The notes beneath the pieces were generated by a model. That model ran no database searches. It had not been told where the DNA came from and saw only the letters and a program-made list of their open reading frames with translations. The position numbers were made by a program, and so were the translations under genes. Of a stretch of 64,000 bases of DNA, positions 12,361 through 23,516 are shown one piece after another (the stretch's first letter is position 1; every line of letters begins with the position of its first letter). The stretch spans positions 25,724,243 to 25,788,242 of the forward strand of contig CM028333.1 of assembly GCA_016647705.1 (NCBI GenBank), read 5' to 3'. The stretch is from Eucommia ulmoides (lineage: Eukaryota; Streptophyta; Magnoliopsida; Garryales; Eucommiaceae).

Positions 12361-14607
12361 GCTAGAAAAAAGACATGTTTTAAAATAAATTATGAATATT
12401 ATTAATATGATAGTATCTAGTATTTCGTTGACTAATAAATATTATTAACAGTTAGTTAATATTTCTTTGTAGATTAAATTATTAATTTAAAAAAATTTGT
12501 GATGGTTGTTATAATATTTTTGTACAGTTATTATTGGTTAAAGAAAATAAAGTTGCGCCAACATATTATATTTAGATTTGTATTTAATTTTGTAATAATT
12601 GTACCTATTGTTTATTATTATAAAATTGATTCAATTAGTTAATAATTTTAAATATCGGCATAGTTTGTTAAATTTCTTAGATTTATAGGTGTGGAAATAT
12701 TTATTGTCGGTTTTTACTTTATTTCTCTTTAGGAGAAACTGAGTGGCGGCCTTGAGAAATTGAGTTGTTACTTACATATTTAAGAGAGTATTTAGAAGCT
12801 CCATTAGACTTTGAGAGATAGATTACAAAGTCTATAGTACCTATCCATTGAATTGCGATTATCAAAATTTTGGATATCATATCTACATCTTGTGTCAAAA
12901 CACCATAAAAAAAAAAAGAAAAAAAAGAAGAAGAAGAAGATGACAAATGGAATATCCTTGAGCGAATTGATGAAAAAAATCAAAGGGAAGAAACTTTAAC
13001 TAGGCATCGTCTAGAACTCTACATGGGAGAGAGTATGAGGATGAATCCGCGAGAATAAATCTCTGTGATCTCAAGAGTAGATACATATTATTTTAGTTTT
13101 GTACTTAAATTGCTTTAACTATATTTGCTTGTTTGAAAGTTGTATTTAATTATTGTACTTGAGAAACCAAAGGGAATGAACCTTAGTAAAGAGTTATCTA
13201 TGCCTATGGGAAAGTGATTAAGAAATCCAGGGGGTGGGAACCTTGGTGAAACTGTAGTTAGACATAAACATAGTTTGTCTACTGTTGCAAGACATAAATG
13301 CAGCTTATCTTATGAGAGATTGTAGCAAGTAATAAACGCAACTTGCCTTGTAAGAGATCTTATTGTAGCAAGACATAAATATACCTTGGCTTTTGAGAGA
13401 GTGTATCAAGGCTTACCCTTGTGAGAGAGTGTAGAAAGATATGAATGTACTTTATCTTGAAAGGGATTGTAACGGTTTGTTTTTCACTCGGAAAGAAAAT
13501 TTGAATTATAGTGGATTAAAATCTCCGTAGGAACTCAGAGGAGTAGACGTAGACGAATTGATTTTTGTTGAACTACTAAAAAAATCCTTGTGGGTTATGT
13601 GATTGATTTTCTCTATATCCATTCTCCTATACTTGTGTTTTACTTGTATATGTTGTTTGTATTGTAATTACTTTAATCCTTTGCATAACATTGTTAAGTC
13701 ACAATAAGACAAACAATCCACTAAATGAATCCCTTCCTATTTTCTATATTCATTATCTATTAAAAAGATTGGTTGAAGTGATTTGATTTTGTAAAAATTT
13801 AGAAAAGACAAAAAAGTTCCATGACCTAACTAACCCCCTCTTGGGTTATGTCTGGGCCAATAGAGATCGATAGGTTAATTTCAAAAGCATCCTTATGTGG
13901 GTATGATATTCTTCTAATGTCATCGTTATAGAATGTTAGAGGTGGATCCGAACTCGGGGTTACCATGAATACTTCTCCAATGTCTCATTCCAAGGTCACT
14001 TCTCGTGTTTTTTGCTTTTGGAGCGCGGTTTGACTTTCCAATCATGATTGGACTACTAATGTGTATCATTTAAATGATATCACGAGGTATGTTTATGCTG
14101 TTATTCCTTCTGTTTTTGTTGTGCTTGTTTGCTCTGTGGTCCCTTTGAGGGTGTGTACGAGTCGGATTGGTCGGGTTTTTGGCCCAGTGGTGCACAGATA
14201 CAAATAGATTTAGGTTGAAGATATGGAATCCATTTTCGAGCTAGTTGGTCAGATATACCTACTTGTCCTTCAAAAATTGTTCAGGTCCATCAATCGATCG
14301 AGTTTGGCTGCAGATCTGGTGTAGAAGAAGTAGATTTGTTTTTAAGAAAAGTGAAAAAAAAAATAAAAAAATAGAGAAACTAGACTACAATGAGAGAAGA
14401 AGGAAAAAACAATAGAGATTAGGGCTCAACGACGAGAGAAGAGGCATAAATAATGGGATAAAAAAGACAGAGAGAGAAAAATTTGAAGCCACGGACTAGT
14501 GAATGGAATGCCCTACAACTTGAGGAGTATCATTGTTAAAGAGTGAAGGGAAAGCTTGATTAGGCTACGCTCACTGATGGACAGAATAAACAACAAACGA
14601 ATATAGA

Positions 14608-14632
14608 CACACACACACACACACACACAAAC
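14608..14632. repeat. (AC)n microsatellite
   Basis: A run of about twelve AC dinucleotides within block A; the B copy has no such run at this place. Other short AC runs occur at 8468-8489 and 15520-15532. Confidence 0.9.
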
Positions 14633-14748
14633 AATGGATGCTAGGGTTCATCGCAGATCCAATATAAAATGAAGTCATTCTGGACTCGATTCAATTCGGG
14701 TTGGGTCCATCCAAACCTCTAAGGTTTGCTCTATATAGTGAAACCGAA

Positions 14749-15217
14749 GGCTCTGTTTGGTAACCGTTTCTATTCCAGAAATTCTCATCCCATTTCTAGA
14801 TTTTTGAGAATTCTGTTTAGGAATAGCGGTTGGTAATTTTTGTTTCCATTCCCATTTGAGAATTGTGCCCATTTTTTTCTTAAGAAATTAGAAACAAAAA
14901 AAAGTTGTTTCTCATTTTTTCCATTTCATTCCCAAAACCATTTGTCACTGTTCATCCGCCAGCCGACCACCGTCCGCCACCTCCGGCAACTTTCCGGCCA
15001 CCGTCACCCACCCGCCATTGCCGCCACCCGCATGCCGTCTGGCCAAAAAAAAAAAAAAAAAAAAAATTATCGTTGCCAAACGCGATTTTGTTTCCAAAAC
15101 AAAAAAAAAAAATTATCGTTGTCAAACGCGATTCTACTCCCAAAAAAGAAACATAATTCTCATCCCATTCCCATCCCACTACTGGGATAAGAATAGAAAT
15201 GGTTACCAAACGCGACC
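14749..15217. mobile_element. Tourist/PIF-Harbinger-like MITE with GTTTGGTAAC ends
   Basis: The inverted ends read GGCTCTGTTTGGTAACC on the left and, reverse-complemented, GGTCGCGTTTGGTAACC on the right; similarity continues into TTTCTATTC. Block B lacks the sequence at the matching position (about 40605), which confirms an insertion. The interior is homologous, in opposite orientation, to the MITE at 31372-31969. A CCGCC-rich core and poly-A tracts produce spurious reading frames. No clear target duplication is left: flanks are GAA and TTC. Confidence 0.75.
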
Positions 15218-16024
15218 TTCATTGATCAGTTTTTGATCCCCTGTAATCAATTTCATTCGGTTTAGTGCAGGAAACTGTCGGTTCAGGCCAATTTGGTTGG
15301 GTTTGGGTCAGGTTTGCGGGTTATTTGGGGCCCTAGCCTGTTTCCCCTCTCTTCCTCTCCCTCGATTCTTCCTAATAACCAATAACCCCTGAGGTGGCCC
15401 TTCTCTAATCATGACGCAATGGTTTATTTTGCTTACTATTAGCTCTGGCCTATAGTTAGGCCTGACCATTATGTTTCCTTATCGTCAAAAGGCCCATGGA
15501 TGGGAACTCCATCCCTGTACACACACACACACATATTATTTTTTATTTATTAGTTTTTCTAAGGTGTTTAAAGAAATTTAAAAAAAAAAAAAAAAACAAA
15601 AGTTAAAACGTAGAAAAAAAAATAACGAAAACAAAAACTACAACAGTACATTTAAATATAAAAAACAAAAATAAAAATATGACAAACACAATAAAAAAAT
15701 TTAATTTTATTTTCAAAATTTAAATTCAAACTTTTTCTTTATTGTTTTGTTTCCTCTTTTATTTTCTGCTTTTTTCTTTTCTAGGTTTTTTTATTTTGAT
15801 TTTGTTTTCTTATTTTTTATAATTTCCATACACACACAAAAAATAATATACAATAAAAATAAAAACAACGAGAACAAAATAAAATAAAAAATAAGGAACA
15901 AAAACCAAAAATAAAATATAAAAGAGAGAGTAGAAAATATAATTATTATGCTGCAATAGCATTTTCGTGAATAAAATATGATGAGAGGTGTCTTAACTAG
16001 GTATTATTCAAGGCTAATTCTATA

Positions 16025-16317
16025 TTTACACTGCTTTTTCCTAAATTTACAATCACACATTTAAAAAAAATAAAAATCTAAGGTTGCGTTTGGGTAAGGT
16101 AATTCAAAGAGAGATATCACTTGAATTAAGAATTCTTTGTTTGGGTACTACTAAAAAAGATTTGTAAAATCCATTGAATTTGTAAATTGAAAATTTAAAT
16201 AGAGAAAATAAGATTTTCAAATCTCTTCAGAACATGTGTTATTCACAAATCCTTCCAAATAGAGATTTCATTTCTCCCAATAGGTATAACTAAGATGATA
16301 GTATTAAAATTATATCT
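16025..16317. other. Host sequence right of the block A/B break; possible orphan MITE end
   Basis: This follows the point where homology to block B stops. GGTTGCGTTTGGGTAAGG at about 16084 looks like a MITE end (compare GCGTTTGGTAAC elements), but I find no matching opposite end before 16318. No gene is seen. Confidence 0.4.
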
Positions 16318-16324
16318 GTTAATA

Positions 16325-18533
16325 GAGTTCTTGACCTAATAAATATGTTTTAAAAACTTAATTTCTGAAAACTAATTAGTTAAAACTTATTTATCGAAAT
16401 GGGGTAAAACGCATTTTAGAAATGCGTTTTTAAAAAAAAGAAAAAAAATTAAAAACGCATTTCCAAAATGCGTTTTTTTTTTTAAAAGGAAAAATGCATT
16501 TATAAAATGCGTTTCTCTTGAGAAATCCAAAACAGGGAAAAATTCTTTAAAATATAGAAACTTTCACACTAATTGGAATGGGAAAAAAATAAAATTACAA
16601 TGATTAAGGTCTCCAATGAATTTTTAAAGTTTTCGACAACTTTGAGTTCATTAACGGTGGTCTATCAGTATTTTAAATAAATCTAATTTTTTTTGTGCAT
16701 AATTTTAAAAAATCGCCAAAATTGACCAGATGGGCTGTTTCAATGACGGCAGAATTTTTTCGGTAATTTGAAATTAACAAAAGATTATATGTTTGCAACA
16801 GAAATTATGTGATTTTTTTTTTATATATATAAACTTTGTTCATAACACAACATAACAAAATTCAGAACATTAAAAACGGATTAGTGAATAATTTTTTTAA
16901 ATAATCATGAAAATTAGTTGGATGAGTTGTTTCAACGACGATGCAGTTTTTTTTTGAAAACTTTGAGTTAATAAAAGATAGTTTATCCATAACAAAATGA
17001 ACCTAACTATGGCGCACCATCGTAATAAATAATAACTCTAAATAATAAAATCGAGAATACCAAAAATGGATTATTAAATAATTTTTAAATAATGGATATT
17101 GCCACAACACTATATTGCTCTTCAGCGTTTCAAAAACACTATATTACTTTTCAAAGTTTGGATGAACATAACTTTGCGCTCGGTGGTCTGTTGGGGGCAA
17201 TTTTTTTTTTGAAAGTCGGATCTAATCTAAGTCATCACTCTGACTTTCGAAGATTTCAATTTTACAAACGGGACAAGATGCACGCTCGGAACGAAGATTA
17301 CAAATTTAGTCACCCAACACTTCAAATTCAAAATTAAAGGTGAAAACAGACTTTATTTGAAAAAAATACTAGACCAAACCCCCTGTGGCGGTTTGCCACG
17401 CCTAGATCTCGAAAAAGTATCCAAAATCAAAAAAAATTCGCCCCAAACGGACTACCGAGTGCAAAGTTATGCCCATACATTTTTTTTTTTTTTTTTAATT
17501 ATTTTACATAATTTTTCTCTTCTCTTAACACCATATTCCCTTATTTTGTCAATTGTATACCGGGGTTGCTGCCTCAAAATTTAATCATTTTGCCAATTAA
17601 ACTTTTATCAACTCAAAATTTTTAAAAAAAACTATATCGTCATCGAAACAACTCATCCGGTCAAGTTGACGATTATTTAAAAATTATTTATTAATCTGTT
17701 TTTGGTGTTCTCGATTTTATGATTTAGAGTTATTATTTATTACGGTGGTGCGCTATAGTTAGGTTCCTTTTGTTACGAATAAACCATATTTTATTAACTT
17801 AAAGTTTTAAAAAAAAACTACATCGTCATTGAAACAATTCATCCAACCAACTTTCACGATTATTTAAATAATTATTTACTAATATGTTTTTAGTGTTCTA
17901 AATTTTGTCATGTTGTGTTATGAACATAGTTTGTATATAAAAAAATTCCACATAAAATTCTGTTATAGATATATAATCTTTTGTTAATTCCAAATTGACG
18001 AAAAATTTCGCCGTCATCGAAACAGTTCATCTGGTCAATTTTGGTAATTTTTTAAAATTATACACAAAAGAATTAGATTTATTTAAAATACTGATAGACT
18101 ACTGTTAATGAACTCAAAGTTACTGAAAACTTTAAAAATTCATTGAGAGCCTTAATCGTTGTAATTTTATTTTTTTCCCATTCCAATTAGTGTGAAAGTT
18201 TATGCGTTTTTAAGAATTTTTCCCCGTTGGTGAATTTCTCAAGAGAAACGCATTTTATAAATGCGTTTTTCCTTCTTTTTTTTTTTTTTTTTTTTGAAAA
18301 ACGCATTTCGGAAATGCATTTTTAATTATTTTTTTTTGTTTTTAAAAATACATTTCCAAAATGCGTTTTTTATTTATTTTTCTTTTTTTTTTTTTTAAAA
18401 CGCATTTTGGAAATGCGTTTTTAGAAAAACGCATTTCCAAAATGCTTTTTACCCCATTTCGGTAAATAAGTTTTAACTAATTAGTTTTCAGAAATTAAGT
18501 TTTTAAAACATATTTATTAGGTCAAGAACTCTA
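16325..18533. mobile_element. Long-arm fold-back (inverted-repeat) element
   Basis: The left arm (16325 to about 17090) is an inverted copy of the right arm (about 17600-18533). The ends are AGAGTTCTTGACC and its complement GGTCAAGAACTCTA; the arms stay alignable over several hundred bases. Each arm carries clusters of a small palindrome, AACGCATTTNNNAAATGCGTT, with about three copies on the left and six on the right. The flanks are TGTTAAT (16318-16324) and TGTTAAT (18534-18540), a 7-bp duplication. The 0.5-kb centre (17090-17600) has short open frames with no recognisable domain. A non-autonomous Mutator-like element with long TIRs is one possibility, but 7 bp does not match the usual 9 bp, so the superfamily is open. 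Confidence 0.8.
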
Positions 18534-18713
18534 TGTTAATATGTGTATATGGCTTGACCTATTAGATTAATCTATGTATATGGATTTGGCCCATTAGGTC
18601 AAAACTTAATCTCCTATAAATATCTCCTTTGTAAATCTTTGTAATGTACTATTTCTGAACATCAATATTTACTCCATATTTTCTCAATATTCTGTCTTTC
18701 AATTATCTTAATA
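18534..18713 (+). repeat. Ty1-copia 5' LTR (short)
   Basis: The LTR starts TGTTAATATGTG at 18534 and ends TTAATA at 18713. A primer-binding-like TGATATCAAGAGC at 18714-18726 follows immediately (consensus TGGTATCAGAGC). The first seven bases also occur at 16318-16324 because the fold-back element inserted there. At about 180 bp it is typical of short Copia LTRs. I find no 3' LTR downstream. Confidence 0.65.
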
Positions 18714-21700
18714 TGATATCAAGAGCTAATATTTCATGACCTTGTTCTAATTAAATTTTTTGAAACCCTAACCCTAACAAGCCTTTCGCCGCTTCATTTT
18801 TCCCGTTACATCTATTGACTGCTACGGATCTCACCATTACTCCGAAATCATCTATCATCACATCAACACCTTTGTCTCGAAGAGACAATCACAACGCCAT
18901 CGACACCACCACTAATGGAGCTTTAGCGTGTTCACACGCACTATCAAACGCTAGCAGCAACATCACCACCAACCATCACTATTTTTGGGCCTTACCGCAA
19001 CAACCGGGGCTCCAAACTCATTATTGACCATACTATAGGAACCGTCTCAACGAGACAATTACAAAGTCATAAACAACAACCCCGTAAGGTCCTTCGCATA
19101 CCTACAAACACACTAAAACAGAAGCCTACACCTATGCATCAGATCCACGCGCCACCAGGTCTTCCTTGCCATATTACTGCTACGTCAGCGCACAATTAGC
19201 AACATGTCATCGCTAGATCAATGACACATCAGTACCACGTCAATGCCATGTCATCACTTGACTATGCCATACCTGCAAAATCAAAGCTACCCTTACGACG
19301 TTAGTGCACAGTCAATGCCACGTCAGCCTTAGTCAACGCAAAGTCATCAGTTGACTGCTACGTCATCAGTTCACTGAGGTAACGTTTTAATTATAGACCG
19401 ATTCATGCATTTTTTACGAAGTTGGACCAGTTTCTAGGGTTTTCGGATATTCTGATTCAGTTTTCGGTCTTCGTTTTGTGATTTGAGACTCAAGATATAT
19501 ATTTCCCTTTATATTCATGTGGTTTCTACACTGGTTTACCACTTTTTTTTTTTTTTTTTTTTTTTGCTCCTATTGTAAACTCATTCTCATCACGTATCAT
19601 CCATGTATCATCCCCATTGTTCTAGATGAATTAAAATACATATTGTGTTCGCAAGAGATGTCTAGTTTTCTACGTGGACAAAAACTGTGGCGTCTCATGA
19701 GTGGAGAGATTACTGAGCCCATGAAAATGACGACAAAGATGCTAAAGGATTTGCTGAATGTCTAGAATAATGTGATAACAAAAATCATCAGATTCTCACA
19801 TGGTTCCATTCCACTATCATCTCATCTATCAAAATCCAATTTGGTAGACTCCAGTCAGTTAAACAAGTTTGGGATCTTCTCAAGTTTTGCTACACCAAGG
19901 CTGATCTATCACACCAGTATCAACTCTTTTTCACCCTCCACAGTATGCGCTAAGACCTTGGACAATCCATCAATAATTTTTTATCCCAGATGACTGCTTT
20001 GTGGGAACAGTTGGCTATCTCTAAGACGATCTGGGAATGCACAAAGGACGCCATCTTTCACACAAGCTACCAAAATGAGACACACATTATACAATTCCTG
20101 ATGGATTGGAGATCAGAATTTGAGCCTGTACGAGCATCAATCCTACACCGAGGCAAGACATATTCCCTTGACGATGTCGTTTCTAATCTATTAAGAAAGG
20201 AAACATGCCTTACGACATTACACGTATCAAATACAAATATTGCTCTTGCCACACTAGCTACCAAGCCAAACACATCCCAAAAGCCGTTATACTGTAGGTA
20301 TTGTCATTCACAAGGACACGAATTGCTCAAATGTCCTTATCGCCTTTGTAAGGTATGTAGAGAACCAGACCACTATCTTGTAGACTGTCCTAAACTTCCA
20401 GCATCATTATCTAGAAACCAATCAAATGAGAATCAGTCTCGCTCTCAAGGCTCTCACAACCAATCTTACCCCAAGTCGAAGAACGCTGCCGCTGCAGCCA
20501 CTAATACTTACTCGACTTTACCAAACTCTTTACTTAATTGGAGTGGCTTCTGCACCATGCTTACCGAGGCTCTATCTAAAACTGGTAACAATATGCCGAT
20601 GTCAGGTATACCAGGTACATCTCGATAGTACTTTGATTATGTCTGTTAAAATCACATGACATCTGATGTCTCTATCTTTTCCTCTAAAACCCATGATGAG
20701 CATACACCTACTACTTACACTGTTAATAGATAAAAAAATATATCAGTTAACCATATTGGACATGTTGACAATTCTCAATTATCTATCCCTGATACATATT
20801 TGGTCCCTAATCTTGTTCTTAATCTTATATCTGTTGGACAACTACGTGATCTTGGATTTGATTTGCTTTTTTCATCTACTGGTTATCATGTGCAGGACTC
20901 TCAAACCAGAAAACTCCTTGGGATCGATCGTAATGTCGGGTGCCTCTTTAAGCTCACTTACCTCCAAGTCCCATATTCATCATCACCAAATCAATCAGCC
21001 GCCTCTATCGCAGCACTCTCACCTGTGGATTTGTGGCACTCTCTGTTAGGTCACATTTCATCCAGTTGTCTCCAATGTCTTACTTGTAGTGGTCAGTTAG
21101 GTTCAATCCAGCATGAGTCTTTTCATTGTATTCATTATCAACTTGCAAAACAATCAACTTTAACTTTTAATGAGAGTCAGTCTATTTCTCTTGCAGCATT
21201 TGATTTAGTGCATTCTCATGTTTGGGGGCCTTCTCCACATATAACAATGGGTAATTCTTGCTATTTTGTTATATTTGTGGAGGACTACTCTCGATAGACA
21301 TGGTTGTTTCTTATGAAAAATAGATTCGAAGTATTCAAAATATATTCTAAGTTTTATTTTATGGTTCAAACTCAATTATCTTGGAATATCAAAGTTTTTT
21401 GCTCAAAGAATGCAATGGAACACAAAGATTGTGTTTTTCTAAATCTGCTTCACAAAAAAATGACACGCTCCCCAACTGCTTGTGTCCTGGAATATCCCAA
21501 CAAAATGGACGATCCGAATGCAAACATAGATACATTCTTGACACAGTTCGTGTCTTCCTTATTTCTTCATCCTATCCTGAGCGTTTTAGGGGTGAGGCTA
21601 CCTTAATTACAGTATACATAATAAACTATATCCCTTCCGCTACCATCCAGCATTAGTCTCCATTTGAGTTTTTTTTTTCAATAACCGTCCTACTTACTTT

Positions 21701-21985
21701 GAACTCAAATTTTTCAGTTGCGCTTGTTTTATTCTTCTCAAATCATATGAACATAACAAACTAGAACCAATTTCTTACTAGTGTTGTTTTCTCGGATATG
21801 GTATTGAACATAAAGGGTATCGGTGTTGGGATCCCATCTCTAAAACTCTTCGCATCTCTCGCTATGTCATTTTTTGGGAACATCAAATGTTTTCTTCTTT
21901 ATAGTCATTTGATATGTCAACCATCACAAACTCAGTATCAACGCCACGTGTCTATCAGCACGTGTTAAACACGAGAAGTTACGAC
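18714..21985 (+). pseudogene. Decayed Ty1-copia gag-protease-integrase, truncated before reverse transcriptase
   Basis: Read in several frames on the plus strand. About 19560-20190 is a UBN2-type capsid region (SQEMSSFLRGQKLWRL, then NFLSQMTALWEQLA). 20286-20400 has two CCHC knuckles, CRYCHSQGHELLKC and CKVCREPDHYLVDC. 20630-20880 is the protease/pre-integrase junction; the expected catalytic region is broken by a stop, while NLISVGQLRDLG remains. 21027-21297 is a GAG-pre-integrase and integrase start (DLWHSLLGHISSSC, then FVIFVEDYSR followed by a stop). 21400-21656 has the QQNGRSECKHRYILDTVR signature of Copia integrase. The post-integrase GYGIEHKGYRCWDP motif lies near 21796. Homology ends near 21.9-22.0 kb. 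Reverse transcriptase and RNase H are absent. Confidence 0.85.
19990..20628 (+). pseudogene. Longest open piece of the Copia gag (capsid C-part and two zinc knuckles)
   Basis: A 212-codon open frame that is part of a longer broken gag; upstream capsid sequence lies in the same frame beyond a stop around 19950. Residues 1-90 belong to the UBN2 capsid domain. Two CCHC knuckles lie at about residues 101-115 and 120-134, followed by a Ser/Asn/Ala-rich spacer. The knuckles bind the element RNA in functional relatives. An AUG is present at 19990, but the family homology extends upstream, so it is not a true start. Confidence 0.8.
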
Positions 21986-23516
21986 AGACTCTCAACTAGT
22001 TGACATGGTTGTCCTAGCACAACCACTGCCCTGGGAAGCACTTTGACCCAAACACGCCCAGTATAATGCCAACTCAGCCAAGAAAAAAAGGCTCCTCAAC
22101 CTCAACTTTACCTTCCCGATCATGGCTAATACCCCAGGGACAAGGGTGCAAGCATTATTTCTACTCGGGAGTAGTTGGAACGCCCTCCCCAATCGTTGTC
22201 CCTTTTCCCAACTGGTCTCGTCCCTAATCGACCCTTGTTCCCTATTCTCTCTTTCTCTCTCACTCTAATCTTCCCAACTTTCTCTCTCTATGTTAATGTA
22301 TATCTATAAAGATAGAGACATAGACTGAGAGAAGAATAAGACGAGGAGGAGGAGGAGAGGCTAGGGAATAGGGTGACCGTAGAAAAAAAAAACTATAAGC
22401 GATGACAAACGGCCAACCACGACTGTTGCCAATGTTTTCTTCTCATCAGAGGAGGGGGAGGGAGGAAGAAGAAAGAGTGAAGAAAAAAAAAATTAGAGGG
22501 ATATATGTTTTATTAATTAAAGGGTAAAATAGTAAATGAATTATATAATTATTATTTAGTTGGTGTAGGCGAGTAAAAGGGAGTGCATATTTAGAAGCAT
22601 CCATCATTCAAACAGTAAGGGGTGTCTACAAATGGCAGCTAGTTGCCGGTGATTTCTTCTTGCTGGAGGAGGAGGAGGGAGGAAGAAGAAAGACGAAAGA
22701 AAATATACGAATTTAAATAACAAAGGGTCGGTAATTTAACGGATAAAGTAATCATTTAATTCAACATATATATTTTTCTAATAGGGTGTATGGCTAGCAA
22801 AGGTTGTATATTTAAAAGTTCCCATTATTCAAATCATAAGGAGTGTGTTTGATATAAGATCAAATCATAAGGAATGCGTTTGATATAAGATCAAATAATC
22901 AGGGGTGCCTCACGTGTCAACTCATTTATGTTATCTTAAGTAAGTTTCTTTAAATAGTTTCTTATTTTGCTATGACGAGTCACCACACTGATATTTTTTC
23001 AAATTAGTGTCTTAAAAAAAAAATTGTTGAAAAAGTATCATATTTTGTTTTTTCAACTTTTGTTTTCTAAGAATAAAAACACACTAATAAAAGGTTCTTC
23101 AAGGAGGAACAACACAAATTCGGGAAACATAAGACGCATGGCAAGAAAGAAACAGAACATGAGCAGGAACTTTCATAAATTGTACCCTTAGAGTTAACAT
23201 TCTTTTACAGTTTGTATCCTAAACTTCTTAATTGTAAAACATTGCATCTTAAAACTCATAAATTGTAACTAAGTGGTCCAATTGATTGATTTTAGTTATA
23301 ATCTTACTGATCCTTTGGCCGGTGTCACATAATTGAGCCATTTATACAATTTTTTAAAGCTTTAAGCTGCAATATGCTACAACTGAGAGACTTTAGAGTG
23401 AAGCATAACGGAATGTAAATTTCAGGAGTACAAAATGTTATTAAGCCTGAACAATAAGAGAACATAGATAACGGCAGTACACATCATAACAGTAAGCATA
23501 TTATATCATATGCCAA
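21986..23516. other. Intergenic; diverged tandem duplication at about 22430-22850
   Basis: No gene is supported. Two diverged copies of about 205 bp lie head to tail: both start with a GGAGG...GGAGGAAGAAGAAAG stretch (22455 and 22665) and end in CATTCAAA(C/T) motifs near 22605 and 22820. Below about 23.5 kb lies the 3' flank of the MATE gene. It contains AATAAC-type signals on the minus strand near 23441, but no definite polyadenylation site. Confidence 0.5.

Larger units (their letters stand above)
12786..16024. repeat. Block A, right part (diverged copy of 38761-41405)
   Basis: Homology to block B resumes at AGTATTTAGAAGCTCCAT (12788/38763) and runs to TAATTCTATA (16024/41405). Landmarks include GAAACTTTAACTAG, the repeated 'tagcaagacataaa' segments at 13250-13430, ACCCCCTCTTGGGTT-like (13840/39775) and the GGTTTGCGGGTT segment (15315/40710). 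The part ending near 13858 resembles the 3' tail of SIRE-like LTRs (CTCTTGGGTT...GGGCCAATA). No gene is supported. A MITE at 14749-15217 is absent from the B copy. Confidence 0.75.

Noticed and set aside
14840..15236. Several overlapping frames of 72-116 codons on both strands
   Set aside because: They lie wholly inside a MITE and are built from poly-A tracts and a GC-rich core. The matching MITE at 31372-31969 gives similar spurious frames.
21992..22192. 66-codon minus frame of ordinary composition next to the Copia remnant
   Set aside because: No recognisable motif, no splice context, and the plus strand here may still be Copia-flank sequence. Not enough support for a gene.
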